A DNA stretch of 15,321 nt, taken from the NCBI GenBank assembly GCA_046759385.1, contig JBHICC010000054.1, positions 1 through 15,321 on the forward strand, read 5' to 3'. A program made the position numbers and the translations under genes. Each line of letters begins with the position of its first letter. The first letter of the stretch is position 1. Of the stretch, positions 13,584-15,321 are shown piece by piece. The notes under the pieces are model-generated. The model was given only the letters and a program-made list of their open reading frames with translations, was not told the origin of the DNA and made no database searches. This DNA comes from JBHICC01 sp046759385 (GTDB taxonomy: Bacteria > Pseudomonadota > Gammaproteobacteria > Acidiferrobacterales > SPGG2).

Positions 13584-14435
13584 TTAGAACGGGCGGTCGC
13601 CCTTGATTGTCGTGCGGTGCATGTGTCGCGTGTACTTTGGATCGTAGCCCGTGGCTAAGTGGATCGTGCGGCGATTGTCCCAGAACAGTACATCATCCAG
13701 TCGCCACGTGTGCTGATAGAGGAACCTCGGTTGGGTTGCGTGTGCATTGAGCTCGCCCAGCAGTGCGTGAGCCTCCGTATCATCCATGCCCTCGATCCCG
13801 ATCACCAGCCCCGGGCTCACGTACAAGGCCTGGCGTCGCGTTTCCGGATGTAGGCGCACTAATGGGTGAGCCACCTGCGGCACCTGTGTCTTTTGTGTCT
13901 CGCTCATGGCCGTCTGTCTTCCGCCTTTTTGTCTGGAACGTTCGTCATATTGGGCGTAACTGTGTATCGCCTTCAATCCGCTAATGCGTGCTTTCATTTC
14001 CTCCGTTAGTGCATCGTAAGCCGCGTACAAATCGGCGAACAAGGTGTCGCCGCCTTGCGGAGGAATCTCGAGCGCGTACAGCAACGAGCCGAGCGCCGGC
14101 CGCTCCTTATAGGAGATGTCGGTATGCCATTCGTTACCCGCATCCCGCAGGCCTATCGGTTTGCCGTTCACTTCTTTGTTCGAGATCAGCAGGATCTCGG
14201 GATGCCCGGGTAGCAGGTATTGGTCCATTACGTGCACCTCGAGCTCCCCGAAGCGCCGGCTGAAAGCGATGTGCTGTTCGGGGGTGATGTGCTGGTCGCG
14301 AATCGCCAACACACCATGTTCGAGCAAGGCCTGGTGAATCTGCGCGAATTGCCGGTCGTCTTCGAAACGGGAAAGGTCGGCACCGATGACTTCGGCGCCA
14401 AGGACGCTCGTATGCGGCCGGACCTCCAGCGGCAT
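13584..14435 (-). CDS. TauD/TfdA-family Fe(II)/2-oxoglutarate dioxygenase
   Basis: A 283-residue cytoplasmic dioxygenase. Iron ligands are H104 and D106 (NEWHTD) and H259 (RRTIHLATGYD); R274 (MHRTTIKGD) or R270 matches the TauD arginines that bind 2-oxoglutarate or the sulfonate. TauD oxidises taurine to sulfite and aminoacetaldehyde. ATG 14435 (MPLEVRPHT) is chosen because homology begins there; the in-frame upstream extension only reads through the ABC gene. Several TauD taurine-pocket positions appear changed (for example Tyr160 near TauD Phe159), so another substrate is likely. It is 22 bases downstream of the ATPase gene and 4 bases before the racemase gene. The transporter beside it is of polar amino acid type, not TauABC, which argues against plain taurine scavenging. 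Confidence 0.85.
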   Translation of the reverse strand: MPLEVRPHTSVLGAEVIGADLSRFEDDRQFAQIHQALLEHGVLAIRDQHITPEQHIAFSRRFGELEVHVMDQYLLPGHPEILLISNKEVNGKPIGLRDAGNEWHTDISYKERPALGSLLYALEIPPQGGDTLFADLYAAYDALTEEMKARISGLKAIHSYAQYDERSRQKGGRQTAMSETQKTQVPQVAHPLVRLHPETRRQALYVSPGLVIGIEGMDDTEAHALLGELNAHATQPRFLYQHTWRLDDVLFWDNRRTIHLATGYDPKYTRHMHRTTIKGDRPF

Positions 14436-14457
14436 GACTTGGTGTTCGCGAAAAGAT

Positions 14458-15186
14458 TTAATGATGCAAGATCTTCGATAAGAACAGCTGTGCGCGGTCG
14501 CTGCGCGGCGTACCGAAAAACTTGTCCTTGGTCGCGTCTTCGACAATACGCCCTTCATCCATGAATATCACGCGATGCGCCACCTTATTTGCAAACCCCA
14601 TCTCGTGAGTGACGACCATCATCGTCATGCCCTCTTGAGCGAGCTCGACCATCACATCCAGCACCTCGTTGATCATCTCCGGGTCGAGCGCCGAGGTCGG
14701 CTCATCGAACAGCATCGCAATCGGGTCCATGGCCAATGCGCGGGCGATGGCGACGCGCTGTTGCTGGCCGCCAGAGAGCTGTGCCGGATGCTTCGCCGCC
14801 TGATCGACCAGCCCCACGCGCTCGAGCAGCTTCATGCCACGCGATTCAGCCTCGCCGTGCTCGCGTCCGAGTACCTTTATCTGTGCCAGAGAAATATTCT
14901 GTAACACAGTCATATGCGGAAACAGCTCGAAGTTCTGGAACAACATGCCGATATGAGAGCGCAACTTGGGCAAATTCGTTTCCTTGTCGCCGACGGAAAT
15001 GCCGTTCACTGTGATGTTACCCTGTTGAAACGGCTCGAGTCCGTTGACACATTTGATCAAGGTGCTTTTGCCCGACCCCGAGGGCCCGCAGACAACGATG
15101 ACCTCACCTTTGGCCACGTTGGTGGAGCAATCAGCGAGCACCTGAAAATCGTCATACCATTTACTGACGTTCTGTATCTCAATCAT
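14458..15186 (-). CDS. Polar amino acid ABC transporter ATP-binding protein (GlnQ/HisP type)
   Basis: A 242-residue ABC ATPase that powers a polar amino acid importer. Walker A is GPSGSGKST near 34-42, the Q-loop is FQNFELFPHMTV near 83-94, the signature is LSGGQQQRVAIARAL near 137-151, Walker B is AMLFDEPTSALDPE near 157-170, and the switch His is H194 (VTHEMGF). FELFPHMTVLQN and CVNGLEP are typical of the GlnQ/GltL/HisP branch. ATG 15186 (MIEIQNVSKWY) is chosen: it overlaps the permease stop in an ATGA arrangement and matches the usual start, unlike the in-frame GTG at 15219. The substrate-binding protein is not in the window. Substrate is probably an acidic or polar amino acid or its sulfonate analogue. 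Confidence 0.93.
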   Translation of the reverse strand: MIEIQNVSKWYDDFQVLADCSTNVAKGEVIVVCGPSGSGKSTLIKCVNGLEPFQQGNITVNGISVGDKETNLPKLRSHIGMLFQNFELFPHMTVLQNISLAQIKVLGREHGEAESRGMKLLERVGLVDQAAKHPAQLSGGQQQRVAIARALAMDPIAMLFDEPTSALDPEMINEVLDVMVELAQEGMTMMVVTHEMGFANKVAHRVIFMDEGRIVEDATKDKFFGTPRSDRAQLFLSKILHH

Positions 15187-15321
15187 AGCGCGTACGTTCT
15201 CTGCAATCGTTTGACCCACATCGATCCCGCTAGGCAGATTATCAGATAGACCACCGCGGCCGTCAGGTACAGCTCCACCACGCGGTTGTCGCGCACGGCA
15301 ATGAGGTCCGCCGCCGTAAGG
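15183..15321 (-). CDS. Polar amino acid ABC transporter permease, C-terminal fragment
   Basis: The reading frame enters from the right edge (first full codon at 15320) and runs 45 codons to TGA 15183-15185. It encodes LTAADLIAVRDNRVVELYL followed by a hydrophobic helix and the end WVKRLQRTYAL. This is the normal C-terminus of HisM/GlnP-type permeases, with the last transmembrane helix and a short basic tail. The stop overlaps the ATPase ATG by 4 bases, confirming one operon. The rest of the permease, and probably a second permease and a binding protein, lie beyond the window. Confidence 0.85.
   Translation of the reverse strand, partial: LTAADLIAVRDNRVVELYLTAAVVYLIICLAGSMWVKRLQRTYAL

Noticed and set aside
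14436..14558. N-terminal extension of the TauD-like protein
   Set aside because: The frame stays open here, but the sequence overlaps the ABC ATPase coding end, shows no TauD homology and is basic and low in structure; ATG 14435 is the sensible start.
15187..15219. Longer ABC ATPase starting at GTG 15219
   Set aside because: The region encodes the permease C-terminus in another frame, and ATG 15186 gives the standard start with ATGA overlap.
1..15321. tRNA, rRNA, CRISPR, insertion sequence or prophage signals
   Set aside because: No cloverleaf-like segment, direct-repeat array, transposase or phage gene was seen by eye on either strand.

Overview
The window is gene-dense bacterial DNA of moderately high GC. 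It reads as an accessory catabolic region from a Pseudomonadota-type chromosome, probably gamma- or betaproteobacterial judging by gene families and tightly overlapped operons. No rRNA, tRNA, mobile element or CRISPR array is visible. The taxonomic placement is inference only.

Region 1 (1-8551, + strand) is one long operon devoted to sulfonate breakdown. It holds the tail of a SAF-domain small subunit (suyA-like), suyB (sulfolactate sulfo-lyase large subunit), a succinate dehydrogenase/fumarate reductase-like iron-sulfur subunit, two small membrane anchors, a TauE/SafE sulfite exporter, the alpha and beta subunits of a class I fumarase/tartrate dehydratase, the matching Sdh/Frd-like flavoprotein, an SlcC-type (S)-sulfolactate dehydrogenase and a ComC-type (R)-sulfolactate dehydrogenase. 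Genes overlap or lie within a few bases of each other, apart from a 17-base gap before the fumarase alpha gene. SuyAB, SlcC, ComC and a sulfite exporter form the known sulfolactate route: interconversion of enantiomers via sulfopyruvate, cleavage to pyruvate and sulfite, and export of sulfite. Interleaving a whole Sdh-like complex and a fumarase-like hydratase is unusual. My main hypothesis is a sulfonate counterpart of succinate -> fumarate -> malate: 3-sulfopropionate -> 3-sulfoacrylate -> 3-sulfolactate -> pyruvate + sulfite. The flavoprotein has a Cys where the FAD-linking His sits in SdhA/FrdA and a Glu in place of a substrate-contacting Thr, which fits a changed substrate or redox job.

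Region 2 (8537-10039, - strand) is a DUF1326 + DUF2182 pair, both Cys-rich, the second an integral membrane protein. A 9-bp stem hairpin lies between them. Their role is unknown; metal binding is the common suggestion.

Region 3 (10040-12861) starts with a divergent control region of 237 bases, followed by a class III PLP aminotransferase resembling dialkylglycine decarboxylase but lacking its decarboxylation residues, and a DAO-type FAD oxidoreductase.

Region 4 (12854-15321, - strand) is an oppositely oriented operon: the C-terminus of a polar amino acid ABC permease, its ATPase, a TauD/TfdA dioxygenase and an Asp/Glu racemase-family protein. With region 3 this looks like uptake and deamination of an amino acid-like compound. 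An aminosulfonate such as cysteate or homotaurine would link it to region 1, but nothing in the sequence proves that. No transcriptional regulator is visible in the window.
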